Virus record (IMG/VR): IMGVR_UViG_3300002140_000257
Location: 1-27,128 of that record
Reading direction: 5' to 3' (one strand)
Origin: a virus
Length of the DNA stretch: 27,128 bases
The notes beneath the pieces are model-generated. The model saw only the letters and a program-made list of their open reading frames with translations, was not told where the DNA came from and ran no database searches. Below, one piece after another: positions 7,569 through 16,003 of the stretch. Position numbers and translations under genes: made by a program. Positions within the stretch are counted from its first letter, which is position 1; the number at the start of each line of letters is the position of its first letter.

Positions 7569-10500
7569 GTTTAGTTAACGAATTAATAAAAGGACTATTA
7601 CCTGAAAATGAACAAAGGGAAGTAGCTGTATATGGGGGTGGTTTTAAACCACCTACTAAAGGGCACTTTGAAGTAGTAAAAACTGCATTAAATAAAAACC
7701 CTAATATAGATAAATTTATTGTCTTAATTGGGGGTAAAGAGAGGGATGGTATAAGCCCTGACGAATCTTTATTAATTTGGGACATTTATAAAAAATATTT
7801 ACCTATTTCGGTTGAAATACAATTAAGTCCTAAACCACCAATTCAAGCAGTATATAACTACGCTAAAAATAACCCTGAGGAATTAGTACTATTTGTTATA
7901 GGTGCTAGAGAAGGTAATGAAGAAGATTTTAAAGATATTGCTTCTAGAACTACAACACTAGATAAATACCCTAATATGAGATTAGAAACTGTCATCACTA
8001 GAGGTGGGGTGTCAGGTACAGCAGCTAGAAATGCTTCTAAAATATCATTAGAAAAATTTAAACCGTTCGTCCCATCTGAATTATCAGATGAAGAAGTAGA
8101 AGAAGTATATAATATAGTATCAAATAAAGTTCAAGAAATATTAACTGAAAATGCTTCATATTCTCAAAATATAGACCTTAAAAGAGAAATAGCTAAATTA
8201 ACAAAACATATGATTGATAAAGGGATGAATATACAACCTTTACCTAAACTTGTGTTTAAAAATGGTGATAGTGAAAATGCTAAACAATTTCTTGGTAAAA
8301 CGGCATATTATGACCCAAATTCTATGTCTATTGTGTTATATACTGAAGGTAGACACCCAAAGGACATAGTACGTTCATTTTCACATGAAATGGTTCATCA
8401 CACTCAAAATCTAGAGGGTAGATTAGGTGAAATTACAACAACAAATACTCAAGAAGACGATAATTTAGATAAATTAGAACAAGAAGCTAATCTAAAAGGT
8501 ACAATGACATTCAGAAATTGGACTGATAGCTTAAATGAAAATTTAACTAAAAATTCAAACCAAATATACCATTGGACTTCATACTTAGCATGTAAAAAAA
8601 TAATTGAGTCTAATAAATTAAAAAGCAATAGAGCTAATCAATTTTTTGAGTATGATGAATCTAGAATTCTTTCTGATTATGAAAACGTAGTGTTTTTTAC
8701 AGAGGAGAATGAAAGATTTGCAGATGAAGAAAATTCAAATCAATGTATTTTAGTTGTAGATAAATCTAAACTATCTAAAGATTATAAAACTATACCCTAT
8801 GGTGGCCCATATGAAGAAATTATAGTTTATACTAATGATTCATTTATTCCAATTTTCCCCTATTTAAAGGGTGTTTTATTAATGAACACTCTCCAAAAAT
8901 CAGGTGTTAAAAACTTAGTACAATTTTTAGAATTAAAAAATATACCTTACGAAATAAATGATAATTTAGAAAAACAAGCAACAGCTAAAAAAGCTATGTT
9001 ACCTACTCTTAAAAAAGAATTAATTAATAAATTAAAATCAAAATACCCAAATGGGTTTATAGGGTATTTAAATTCACCTTTAACATCTAGACAAACTCCT
9101 GAATATTTTAAAGATAACCCCACATATAGTTTCCCTAATATTACAATAAACAAACCCGGAAAATATGGAGAAAAAAATAAATTTCAAATTCAATTCGAAA
9201 TTAAACCCCAAAACCTTGAAAAATATATAAATTGGTTTATGTATAGTCCTGATTCTATTGAAGATTTAATAAATATGGATAACTATGAAGGGGAAGAATT
9301 GTATTTGAAAGGGGATATACCTATAGACCCAACCACTTTACTAGAAGCTAACCTAAAAGGTACAATGACATTCAGAAATTGGACTGACAGTTTAAATGAA
9401 GCAATTGTAGGTGATAGAATTAAAGAAGCTAAAGAAGAAGTTACAGATTCCATGGTAGTTGTTTTATCAAGAAATGATAACCAAATTAATCTTTATAACC
9501 TTAAAACGAATGAGGCTTTAGGTAATATTAATACTTATGGAAATGAAGTAACTGGCGTAGCAGCTAAAAAAGGGTATGGTCCCTTAATGTATGAGTTAGG
9601 AATGGCTAATATTTACCCTAAGGGGTTACAATCGGATAGAAGGGGTAACACTGAAGCCCCAGCTGAAGCCGTTTGGAAAAAATATATAGCAGGTGCTTCC
9701 CCCAATATTAAAGTGGAAAAACTTACACCTAAAGATAGAGATTACAGAACTACATATGCTGGTGATGAGTATGATTCATCTTACATACCTGATTTCTACA
9801 ATTATAAATTTTATAACCCCAATACTACTACTTTAAAACAATTAATCCAAAAAGGAAATACTCTATCGGATGAATTAAGAAGAAAAATCATTTTGGATAA
9901 TGATGAACTATATAATGATTTGGTTAATGAAGCAATTGTAGGCGATAAAATCGAATGTGACAACTGTGATTGGAGTTGGGATATTGTAAGTGGTGGTAAT
10001 GATTTATTTGTGTGTCATAAATGTGGGCACGATAACACCCCAGTAGAAGAAAAGAAAAATAAAGACCCATTTGGTTTAAACGCGTATGCACGTGAATTAG
10101 CTATGGGGTTAGAAGAAAACGAAAAGGTTATGGATTATAAAATTTATTGTGATATGGACGGCGTGTTAGCCGACTTTGAAAGTGGATATGAAAAATTAAC
10201 TGGTATAGATTTACGAGGTGAATTTCAAAAAGGAGATGATTTTTGGGATCCGATTTCTAAAGCTGGAGTTGGATTTTGGGCAGGACTAAAATGGATGCCT
10301 GGGGGACAAGAATTATGGGCTTATCTTAAACCTTATGACCCTGTACTACTATCAGCCCCCTCACGTGAGGAATCTTCAAGAATAGGTAAAGCGGTATGGG
10401 TAAAACATAAAATACCAGGTACAAAATTAATATTACGTTATGCCAGTCAAAAACAAGAATTAGCAACCCCAGAATCAATATTAATAGACGATAGACAAGT

Positions 10501-10594
10501 TAACATAGATCAGTGGGAAGCTGCAGGGGGAATTGGTATATTACATACTAGTACAGCTAATACAATTCAACAGTTACAAAAATTAAGTTTATGA
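7565..10594 (+). CDS. Multi-domain cargo polyprotein: nucleotidyltransferase, metallopeptidase, ART-like module, GNAT-like module, zinc ribbon, HAD phosphatase
   Basis: A 1009-residue protein. Residues 1-195 form a nucleotidyltransferase with GGGFKPPTKGHF (24-35, HIGH-like T31/H34) and SGTAAR (150-155). Residues 196-325 form a gluzincin-like peptidase with HEMVH (274-278) and a likely third zinc ligand E307. Residues 326-593 have YHWTS (H336), FFT (379) and PYEEII (E417/E418), reminiscent of the H-(S/T)-E pattern of ADP-ribosyltransferase folds; this is a weak call. Residues 613-787 resemble a GNAT-like phage domain (VAAKKGYGPLMYELGM). A zinc ribbon has C798, C801, C817 and C820. Residues 858-1009 form a HAD 5'-nucleotidase-like domain (D863-M-D865-GVLADF). 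Modules meet at ILTE|N, SLNE|N, SLNE|A and LVNE|A, which resemble T4 prohead-protease sites. Direct repeats mark two of the insertions. It overlaps both neighbours by 4 nt. Confidence 0.8.
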   Translation: MSLVNELIKGLLPENEQREVAVYGGGFKPPTKGHFEVVKTALNKNPNIDKFIVLIGGKERDGISPDESLLIWDIYKKYLPISVEIQLSPKPPIQAVYNYAKNNPEELVLFVIGAREGNEEDFKDIASRTTTLDKYPNMRLETVITRGGVSGTAARNASKISLEKFKPFVPSELSDEEVEEVYNIVSNKVQEILTENASYSQNIDLKREIAKLTKHMIDKGMNIQPLPKLVFKNGDSENAKQFLGKTAYYDPNSMSIVLYTEGRHPKDIVRSFSHEMVHHTQNLEGRLGEITTTNTQEDDNLDKLEQEANLKGTMTFRNWTDSLNENLTKNSNQIYHWTSYLACKKIIESNKLKSNRANQFFEYDESRILSDYENVVFFTEENERFADEENSNQCILVVDKSKLSKDYKTIPYGGPYEEIIVYTNDSFIPIFPYLKGVLLMNTLQKSGVKNLVQFLELKNIPYEINDNLEKQATAKKAMLPTLKKELINKLKSKYPNGFIGYLNSPLTSRQTPEYFKDNPTYSFPNITINKPGKYGEKNKFQIQFEIKPQNLEKYINWFMYSPDSIEDLINMDNYEGEELYLKGDIPIDPTTLLEANLKGTMTFRNWTDSLNEAIVGDRIKEAKEEVTDSMVVVLSRNDNQINLYNLKTNEALGNINTYGNEVTGVAAKKGYGPLMYELGMANIYPKGLQSDRRGNTEAPAEAVWKKYIAGASPNIKVEKLTPKDRDYRTTYAGDEYDSSYIPDFYNYKFYNPNTTTLKQLIQKGNTLSDELRRKIILDNDELYNDLVNEAIVGDKIECDNCDWSWDIVSGGNDLFVCHKCGHDNTPVEEKKNKDPFGLNAYARELAMGLEENEKVMDYKIYCDMDGVLADFESGYEKLTGIDLRGEFQKGDDFWDPISKAGVGFWAGLKWMPGGQELWAYLKPYDPVLLSAPSREESSRIGKAVWVKHKIPGTKLILRYASQKQELATPESILIDDRQVNIDQWEAAGGIGILHTSTANTIQQLQKLSL
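8483..8539 (+). repeat. 57-bp direct repeat, copy 1 (encodes EANLKGTMTFRNWTDSLNE)
   Basis: It matches 9344-9400 at 54 of 57 positions; the three differences are all synonymous. It encodes the C-terminal end of the metallopeptidase domain, including its presumed third zinc ligand, and ends at an L-N-E site. Confidence 0.9.
9344..9400 (+). repeat. 57-bp direct repeat, copy 2
   Basis: Second copy of the 8483-8539 repeat, in the same frame (residues 594-612). The copies bracket the ART-like module of about 800 bp. Copy 2 no longer follows a peptidase domain, so it looks like the footprint of an insertion or unequal crossover. Confidence 0.9.
9395..9416 (+). repeat. 22-bp direct repeat NEAIVGD, copy 1
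   Basis: AATGAAGCAATTGTAGG followed by TGATA; it matches 9926-9947 with one mismatch and in the same frame. It starts at the end of 57-bp copy 2 and opens the GNAT-like module. Confidence 0.8.
9926..9947 (+). repeat. 22-bp direct repeat NEAIVGD, copy 2
   Basis: Second copy, closing the GNAT-like module (residue 788 on) and opening the zinc-ribbon/HAD part. The pair brackets about 510 bp. Confidence 0.8.
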
Positions 10595-11166
10595 GTCAAG
10601 ATAATGTTTTAAAAAAAGAGTTTGCACGAAAAGATGTAGAACGTCTTAGAAATTTAATGCAAGGTAAATATGGTGAAAAAACAACAATAGGTGTTGGTTA
10701 CTCTAAACCTGATGAGTTTCATAAAGAAGGTGATTTTTGGGAAAGTGATGGTCGTACTTGGACTATTAAGGATGGAATTAAACAAAATATTACAAAGTTA
10801 GATAAAGCGAAAAAGGCACATTTAATGCCTTTAATGTGTCCTAAGTGTAGCAAGGTAATGAAAAATAAAAATGATAAACCTTACTATAAAATCCATAAAA
10901 CTTGTTTTAAATGTGTTATTTTAAAAGAAGAAGATTTAAAGCGAGAAGGAAAATGGGAAGAATACCAACGTGAAATAAAAAACTCTGAAATTGATAATAA
11001 GATACTAGAATTTAGAGCATACGTAGCTGATAAATTACAAGAAACCAATGACGGTTTCATTTCAGAAGCCGGAGATAAAGAAACTTGGAAGGGTAAAGTC
11101 AATACAGAAAGAGTAGATGAAAACATCAAAGATGTTATAAAATACCTAGAATCATTAAAAAAATAA
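10591..11166 (+). CDS. Conserved T4-like phage protein with a zinc ribbon
   Basis: A 191-residue protein overlapping the polyprotein stop by 4 nt (ATGA). The N-terminal half carries VERLRNLMQGKYGEKT and EGDFWESDGRTWTIKDGIKQNITKLDKAKK, and then a four-Cys cluster CPKC ... CFKC that should bind zinc. The C-terminal half is helical and ends ISEAGDKETWKGKVN...VIKYLESLKK. I recall close relatives across T4-like phages of cyanobacteria and other aquatic hosts, none with a known role. An I-S-E|A string near residue 160 would fit a prohead-protease site. It ends the co-translated run that began at 5780. Confidence 0.75.
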   Translation: MSQDNVLKKEFARKDVERLRNLMQGKYGEKTTIGVGYSKPDEFHKEGDFWESDGRTWTIKDGIKQNITKLDKAKKAHLMPLMCPKCSKVMKNKNDKPYYKIHKTCFKCVILKEEDLKREGKWEEYQREIKNSEIDNKILEFRAYVADKLQETNDGFISEAGDKETWKGKVNTERVDENIKDVIKYLESLKK

Positions 11167-11172
11167 CTTTAT

Positions 11173-11182
11173 ATATTTATAA
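11173..11182 (+). promoter_or_regulatory. Candidate late promoter (ATATTTATAA)
   Basis: Exact 10-mer in the 34-nt gap between genes; it ends 18 nt before the start at 11201. Confidence 0.55.
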
Positions 11183-11200
11183 CATATATAATACCCAATT

Positions 11201-11563
11201 ATGAAAGATACTTTTGACATACACGCATGGAACCTTAAGAGATATTTAAACGAAGATATATTTGAGTTTAATTCTTTAGAACAAGATATAGAAAAGGAAA
11301 TGTCTAAACACGGCGGTAACCCATCTGTAAGTATAAACAAATATGCGGGTGGTAGAGAAGACAACGACCCATTAAAAGGTAAAGGGTTTGGCACCGTAAC
11401 ATATAGAACCCGAGGTGAGTTCGAAGATAGAGATTGGAAAGAACTTATTAATATAATTAACAATAAAGATGGATTTGAGGTTACTCAGGATTCTAATTAT
11501 TACGAGGTAGAACCTGGAGAAAAAATATTTTATCCTAGTATAAAATTTAATTTTAATCTCTAA
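11201..11563 (+). CDS. Small tagged protein of unknown function (candidate capsid cargo)
   Basis: A 120-residue protein starting MKDTFDIHAWNLKRYLNE|D. The NLKRYLNE segment parallels the LKKYLAE tag of four other proteins in the window. The body is charged, with SKHGGNPSVSINKYAGGRED, GTVTYRTRGEFEDRDWKELINII and a beta-rich end EVEPGEKIFYPSIKFNFNL. I see no known domain. The gene has its own candidate late promoter 18 nt upstream and is followed by another before the next tagged gene, so it may be a single-gene late unit. Function is not assigned. Confidence 0.65.
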   Translation: MKDTFDIHAWNLKRYLNEDIFEFNSLEQDIEKEMSKHGGNPSVSINKYAGGREDNDPLKGKGFGTVTYRTRGEFEDRDWKELINIINNKDGFEVTQDSNYYEVEPGEKIFYPSIKFNFNL

Positions 11564-11598
11564 TAACTAATAAAAATCAATTCTAAAAATAAAAATTA

Positions 11599-11608
11599 AT
11601 ATTTATAA
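11599..11608 (+). promoter_or_regulatory. Candidate late promoter (ATATTTATAA)
   Basis: Exact 10-mer, continued as ATA to give the T4-like core TATAAATA. It ends 15 nt before the start at 11624. Confidence 0.6.
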
Positions 11609-11623
11609 ATAAAATACAATATA

Positions 11624-12250
11624 ATGGACAACTTTAACTTTAAAAAATATCTAGCTGAAGGTAAAATTCACCAAGATTTAACTGAAAACTTAGGTCTAGA
11701 AGAAGCTAATATTGGTTTAGCCGATTTAGAAGAAACAGGCTACGAGGATGGAGAAAAATCAGTAGCTATGCATTTTAACCAGGATGTAATTGGTATTAAT
11801 AGTAGACCTGATTTCTTTGCATACAGAAAAGGATTCGTTCAAGCGGTAGTGGATAGTACCAAGTCATATGAAATAAATGAAGACATTGATGATGCTAAAG
11901 ACGATATAAAAGATACTTTATCTAAAATGAAAGTATCTGAGCTTAAAGCTAAAATCAAAGAACAAATATTAGCTGAATTGTCACTATCAGAAGCTGAAGA
12001 AGAAGTTGATGTTAATATTGACGTTGAAGACGAAGTTGATGTTGATGTTGAAGCTGACGATATTGAAATCGAAAAACCAGCAACAAAAGTAAAAGTTGAA
12101 GTAGGTTTATCCCCAGAAGAAGAATTAATTCAAGATTCTTTAAAAGCAGCAATGGATGCAGCTGATGCCATAGGAAACGATAAATTATCAGACCAAATAG
12201 GAAATACAATTACATTTTTTACTAGAGAATACGTAGTAGGAAATAGATAG
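11624..12250 (+). CDS. Acidic tagged virion-type protein (capsid-targeting tag [12 protein letters not shown])
   Basis: A 208-residue, strongly acidic protein. Residues 1-12 are the tag [13 protein letters not shown]. Residues 24-78 ([21 protein letters not shown]...[16 protein letters not shown]) form a module also present in the protein at 21565. Residues 104-123 ([20 protein letters not shown]) resemble the N-terminal tag of that same protein, here used internally. Residues 124-150 are an alternating acidic/Val tract ([16 protein letters not shown]). The C-terminus [20 protein letters not shown] resembles a helix common in T4-like phage virion proteins. Acidic, protease-site-bearing proteins of this type make the prohead core in T4. 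A core or internal-protein role is inferred. Confidence 0.72.
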   Translation: MDNFNFKKYLAEGKIHQDLTENLGLEEANIGLADLEETGYEDGEKSVAMHFNQDVIGINSRPDFFAYRKGFVQAVVDSTKSYEINEDIDDAKDDIKDTLSKMKVSELKAKIKEQILAELSLSEAEEEVDVNIDVEDEVDVDVEADDIEIEKPATKVKVEVGLSPEEELIQDSLKAAMDAADAIGNDKLSDQIGNTITFFTREYVVGNR

Positions 12251-12258
12251 TAATTAAT

Positions 12259-14352
12259 ATGATTAACGAGCGTAAACTTACGGAAAACGAACTAGAGCAA
12301 CGTCAAGTTGCTCTAAAGGGTTTACTTAAAAATAAAACTGCTTTAGTTAAAAAATACGGTAAAGATGCTGAAAAAGTAATGTACGGTATAGCTACTAAAC
12401 AAGCAAAAAACAAAGTTGAAGGTATGAATCAAGAAAAACTAAGAGAACTAATTAAATTAACCCTTGAAGGTGGTAATTCATCCCCTGAAGGTTCTACATT
12501 AGACTTTGATGCTAACAAATCCTATTCAGGTGGGGCCGATTATGGTTCTGAAGTATCAGCAAACACAGCAGAAGATAATACTGAAGTTGGTGAGTTAAAA
12601 GAAGATAAATTTGCTACCGCGGCAATGGAAGATGTATTCCAAAGTATTAAAAATCTTGCTCATACTACGGGTATGGGTGAACAGGAAGCAGCTGAAACAG
12701 CAATTGACGAAATTAGAATTGAATTTGGTGTTGATGCCTTTTACGAATCAATAAACGAAGATGATTGGATGCAAGCTGATGATGAATCAGATATGGCAAA
12801 CTCTCAATTACGTTCTATTCACTCTAACGCTTCAAAAATTGAAAATCTTATTGGAGATGGAGATCAATTAGATGCTTGGGTTCAAGCTAAACTAACCAAA
12901 GCTGAAGATTATTTAGATTCAGTAGCTGGTTATTTAGAAGGTGAACAGCGAGTAGGAAAAGTTGATGCCATTATTAATATTGAACCCGCAGGTGAAATTG
13001 AAGAATCATCTTCAGTTTCTAAAAGTAGAGCAGGAGCAGAATTAAAACAAAGACTTAAAGGTACTCGTTCAGATGGAATGGGTAAACATAATGCTATAGT
13101 TTATGGGTTAGATAGTGAGGGTAAAAGAGTTGAATTAAAAAGTTTAAATGATTTAAATAAATATTCAAAATTCGAACTTGATTCTTCAGTAGATAAAAAC
13201 CTAAAAGAAGTTAAAACTGACCAATACGGAAATCATATTGAACCTCAATTTAAAAAAGGAGACAAAGTTAAATATCTTGGAAGTCCAGGTGAAATAACGG
13301 GTATTAATAGAGAATCTTCTGGCAGCATTACTTATAATGTTGCATATGATAAAGGAACAGGACGTACTAAAGTAACTAACGTTGCTAACAAAGATAATGA
13401 AATTAAATTGGCCGAAAATTCAATTGGTGAGATAGATAATAGTGAATATGCTATGAAGTTTCGATCTAATAAGATGAAAGCATCTCAACCAAAACCATCT
13501 AGGAGTGGAATCGATTACGATGAAGCATTAAATTTAAGAGCTATAAAATCAGAATTAGAAGGCGAAATTGAGCAGTTATTCAGGGATATGGAGCAAGAGG
13601 CAGAACCAGAAGGTGGACCAATTGCTGATAGATATGGTAATGAATTAAATAAATTAGAAGATAAGTTAGAAAAAGTTAAAAAACAACTTCGTGATTACGA
13701 CATGAACGAATCAATAGATGAAGATAAATCATATGCAAGAGTATCTATGCCTAGATTTGTAAAAGATAAAAATCACCCAAACTTCCTAAATGTGTATATT
13801 GACTATGATTTAGGACCAGGTGGTTCATTAATTGCATTAGGTAAAGAAACAATGACAGGTCAAATCCGAAGAGAAAGTGCTGCCGAAGCTATGAAATTAG
13901 CGGGTGACGTAGCTAGAGATTTGGAAGCAAAATATAACCTTGAAGATATTGAAATATCAGATTTAGAAAATGGTAAAGTAAGAGTATTTGCGGTATCCGA
14001 TGATTTTATTAACATAGACCCCAATATGCTAGGTGAATCAGTTACTATAGATGAAAGAGTATCAAAATTAGTTAAAGAAAAATTAACTAAAAAATCATCA
14101 GTAAAAAAACACATTGAAGATTTTAAAGATTCTGATGCCCCACAATTTAAAGGTAAATCAAACGATAAAAAAATACAAATGGCTGTAGCGTCATTTTTAT
14201 CTAAACAAGGTAAATCAGTTAAAGAAAACATGGTTGCCGATAAAGATATAGAAAAGGAAATCAAAAAACTTGAAGATGAAAATCCTAAGGGGTTTGAAAA
14301 AGAAATCAAAAAATTAAAAGTAAGACAAGCATCTTTAAAACTATCTAAATAA
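12259..14352 (+). CDS. Large acidic virion / prohead-core type protein
   Basis: A 697-residue, Glu/Lys-rich protein. The N-terminus has KLTE|N at 6-9 and a second tag-like helix [14 protein letters not shown] (59-72). Residues 169-230 ([16 protein letters not shown]...[23 protein letters not shown]) match a motif widespread in structural proteins of T4-like phages. Residues about 331-385 look like a KOW/SH3-like barrel ([18 protein letters not shown]). A coiled coil lies near 425-480. Residues about 495-590 form a conserved alpha/beta segment. The C-terminus [21 protein letters not shown] is another recurring phage motif. Several internal I/L-x-E sites could be protease targets, though chance matches are expected in so acidic a protein. 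It starts 8 nt after the previous stop and its stop abuts the next start. Confidence 0.72.
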   Translation: MINERKLTENELEQRQVALKGLLKNKTALVKKYGKDAEKVMYGIATKQAKNKVEGMNQEKLRELIKLTLEGGNSSPEGSTLDFDANKSYSGGADYGSEVSANTAEDNTEVGELKEDKFATAAMEDVFQSIKNLAHTTGMGEQEAAETAIDEIRIEFGVDAFYESINEDDWMQADDESDMANSQLRSIHSNASKIENLIGDGDQLDAWVQAKLTKAEDYLDSVAGYLEGEQRVGKVDAIINIEPAGEIEESSSVSKSRAGAELKQRLKGTRSDGMGKHNAIVYGLDSEGKRVELKSLNDLNKYSKFELDSSVDKNLKEVKTDQYGNHIEPQFKKGDKVKYLGSPGEITGINRESSGSITYNVAYDKGTGRTKVTNVANKDNEIKLAENSIGEIDNSEYAMKFRSNKMKASQPKPSRSGIDYDEALNLRAIKSELEGEIEQLFRDMEQEAEPEGGPIADRYGNELNKLEDKLEKVKKQLRDYDMNESIDEDKSYARVSMPRFVKDKNHPNFLNVYIDYDLGPGGSLIALGKETMTGQIRRESAAEAMKLAGDVARDLEAKYNLEDIEISDLENGKVRVFAVSDDFINIDPNMLGESVTIDERVSKLVKEKLTKKSSVKKHIEDFKDSDAPQFKGKSNDKKIQMAVASFLSKQGKSVKENMVADKDIEKEIKKLEDENPKGFEKEIKKLKVRQASLKLSK

Positions 14353-14792
14353 TGACTAAAGCCGAGTTAAGAGAAAAAATCCGTGGCCTAGCAATACAAG
14401 TAGTAGGTGAGAGATCTAAAGCAGACGATGCTGCCTTAGCTTATGATGAATTGACAAAATTCCCAGAATTAAAAGATATTATAGTTAGTTTATTAACCCA
14501 CGAATTCGATTCATTTTTAGAACGAATTGATTGGGTATCACCCAAACCATCAACATTTAGAATTGTATTATTAAATGGTGAATCATTTTTATTAACTTAT
14601 GGTACTAGAAGTTGGATTGCTCAAGTAGAAGGTAAAAAATACTACTTGTTAAATCTTGATGAAGAAGAGTATGCTTGTCAAGCTATTAGTCGTATATTAC
14701 AATATGGGGCAGTAAGTGGAGCAGAAGTAGAGGGTGGTGAAGAAACAGATGAAACTGAAGAAACAGATGTTAACGTAGACGTAGAAGTATAA
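14352..14792 (+). CDS. Conserved T4-like phage protein of unknown function
   Basis: A 146-residue protein. It begins [20 protein letters not shown], a helix like the SELKxxIK tag of two other proteins. It continues KFPELKDIIVSLLTHEFDSFLERIDWVSPKPSTFRIVL, then FLLTYGTRSWIAQVEGKKYYLLNLDEEEYACQAISRILQYG. I recall this arrangement in several aquatic T4-like phages, always uncharacterised. The last 25 residues are an acidic tail (TDETEETDVNVDVEV) resembling the Val/Asp tract in the protein at 11624. Its start overlaps the preceding stop by 1 nt and its stop overlaps the next start by 1 nt. A virion or assembly role is inferred from the neighbours. Confidence 0.7.
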   Translation: MTKAELREKIRGLAIQVVGERSKADDAALAYDELTKFPELKDIIVSLLTHEFDSFLERIDWVSPKPSTFRIVLLNGESFLLTYGTRSWIAQVEGKKYYLLNLDEEEYACQAISRILQYGAVSGAEVEGGEETDETEETDVNVDVEV

Positions 14793-16000
14793 TGGATATA
14801 TTCGATAAATTTTTTACAAAATTTGCTTATAAATTTGACAAAGGATATCCTGACATGAATAATGATCAGGATGTTTTGTTGTTGGAGTCGCTTATGGAAG
14901 ACTTAGTAGGAGAGGCATTTAGTGTTTTTCCTACAACAGAAGATGAAATTTCTAATCCTAAAACTAAAGAATTATTTAAAATTATAAAAGAATACCCAGG
15001 ATTAACTATTAATGATCCTCTTGTATTAGATCCAAACTCCCCTAATATAGCTAAAATTTCTCGTTCATTACAACGTGATGCTAAATTTATTGAATATTTA
15101 AATAATGAGTTAGACATAGAATTAGATGCTTTATTTGGTGGTAAGTGGAACGGTATCTCGATTAAATGGGGGGAGGGTTCAAGAGGAGGCAGAGGTGTAA
15201 ATTCAAAAGGTTTAGGATTTGAAGGTGAAATAGTAGCAGATTTAAATTTATTTAATGCTGAAGGTATTTCTGAATCAAATAAAGACCAATATAAGTATCC
15301 TGATTTGATTATTGAAATGTCTAAAGAATTAGGATTAAAACCTGGTAATTTTGAAGTGAAACCCGAGGGTGGTAAAAATCAATCTCGCCCACTTGATTTT
15401 GAGTCTGGTGGTCCTGTAGTAAAATTTTCTAATAATAGTGCGGCTGAAACCTTAACCGACATTACAATACTTAAAGATAAAACTAAACCATATTACTTAT
15501 CTGCTAAATTTGGAAACACCTTAACATTTTTCAATTCAGGAGTAACTAAATTTTTACCTGCAAGTGAAATTAAAGCAGGTAAAATTACAAATTCAGATGG
15601 TATAGCGTTATTAGATACATTTGGTATTGATAATGAAACATTTTGTAAAGTATTTAATGATTATCCTGACACCAACTTCTCAGAACTAAATAAGGATTCA
15701 GTTAATAATAATTATGATATTGCTAAAATTACAAATTTAGTAAAATCTGGCATAGGTGAAGGTTATTATATGGTTAAAGCGGGGGGGAAATCGTCTCAAT
15801 TTGAAGAGATAAATTCACAATATGCTGATACGGCATCCAATGTTTCCACTCCTACTGTTTATTATGGTGGTATAGGTGGCAATGGAAAACGAGTAGATGT
15901 TACATTTGAATCACCTACTTATAAATTTAAAATTAATATTAGAAATAAACAGGGAGGTTTGTACCCATCACATATAATGTGTGATTATACTAAAAAATAA
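14792..16000 (+). CDS. Conserved phage protein, possibly with a restriction-endonuclease-like fold
   Basis: A 402-residue protein. The N-terminal 90 residues are helical and acidic (LLLESLMEDLVGEAF). The central part contains GLGFEGEIVADLNLF, YPDLIIEMSKELGL, NQSRPLDFESGG, ETLTDITILKDKTKPYYLSAKFGNTLTFFNSGVTKF. The order Glu (FEGE), Asp (LTDIT) and Lys (LSAKFG) is compatible with a degenerate PD-(D/E)XK core, and similar blocks occur in T4-like phage proteins of unknown role. The remainder is beta-rich and ends GLYPSHIMCDYTKK. The nuclease idea is tentative. The gene is joined to both neighbours without gaps, so it belongs to the structural/cargo run. Confidence 0.62.
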   Translation: MDIFDKFFTKFAYKFDKGYPDMNNDQDVLLLESLMEDLVGEAFSVFPTTEDEISNPKTKELFKIIKEYPGLTINDPLVLDPNSPNIAKISRSLQRDAKFIEYLNNELDIELDALFGGKWNGISIKWGEGSRGGRGVNSKGLGFEGEIVADLNLFNAEGISESNKDQYKYPDLIIEMSKELGLKPGNFEVKPEGGKNQSRPLDFESGGPVVKFSNNSAAETLTDITILKDKTKPYYLSAKFGNTLTFFNSGVTKFLPASEIKAGKITNSDGIALLDTFGIDNETFCKVFNDYPDTNFSELNKDSVNNNYDIAKITNLVKSGIGEGYYMVKAGGKSSQFEEINSQYADTASNVSTPTVYYGGIGGNGKRVDVTFESPTYKFKINIRNKQGGLYPSHIMCDYTKK

Positions 16001-16003
16001 ATT

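Noticed and set aside
12002-12060. Val/Asp-rich tandem-like codons in the 11624 gene as a nucleotide repeat array or CRISPR-like element
   Set aside because: The periodicity is in the protein (alternating acidic and Val residues); there are no fixed-length repeats with unique spacers.
14691-14700. CGTATATTAC inside the 14352 gene as another host-type promoter
   Set aside because: No TTTG or TTGG at the required 20-nt distance upstream; it is plain coding sequence.
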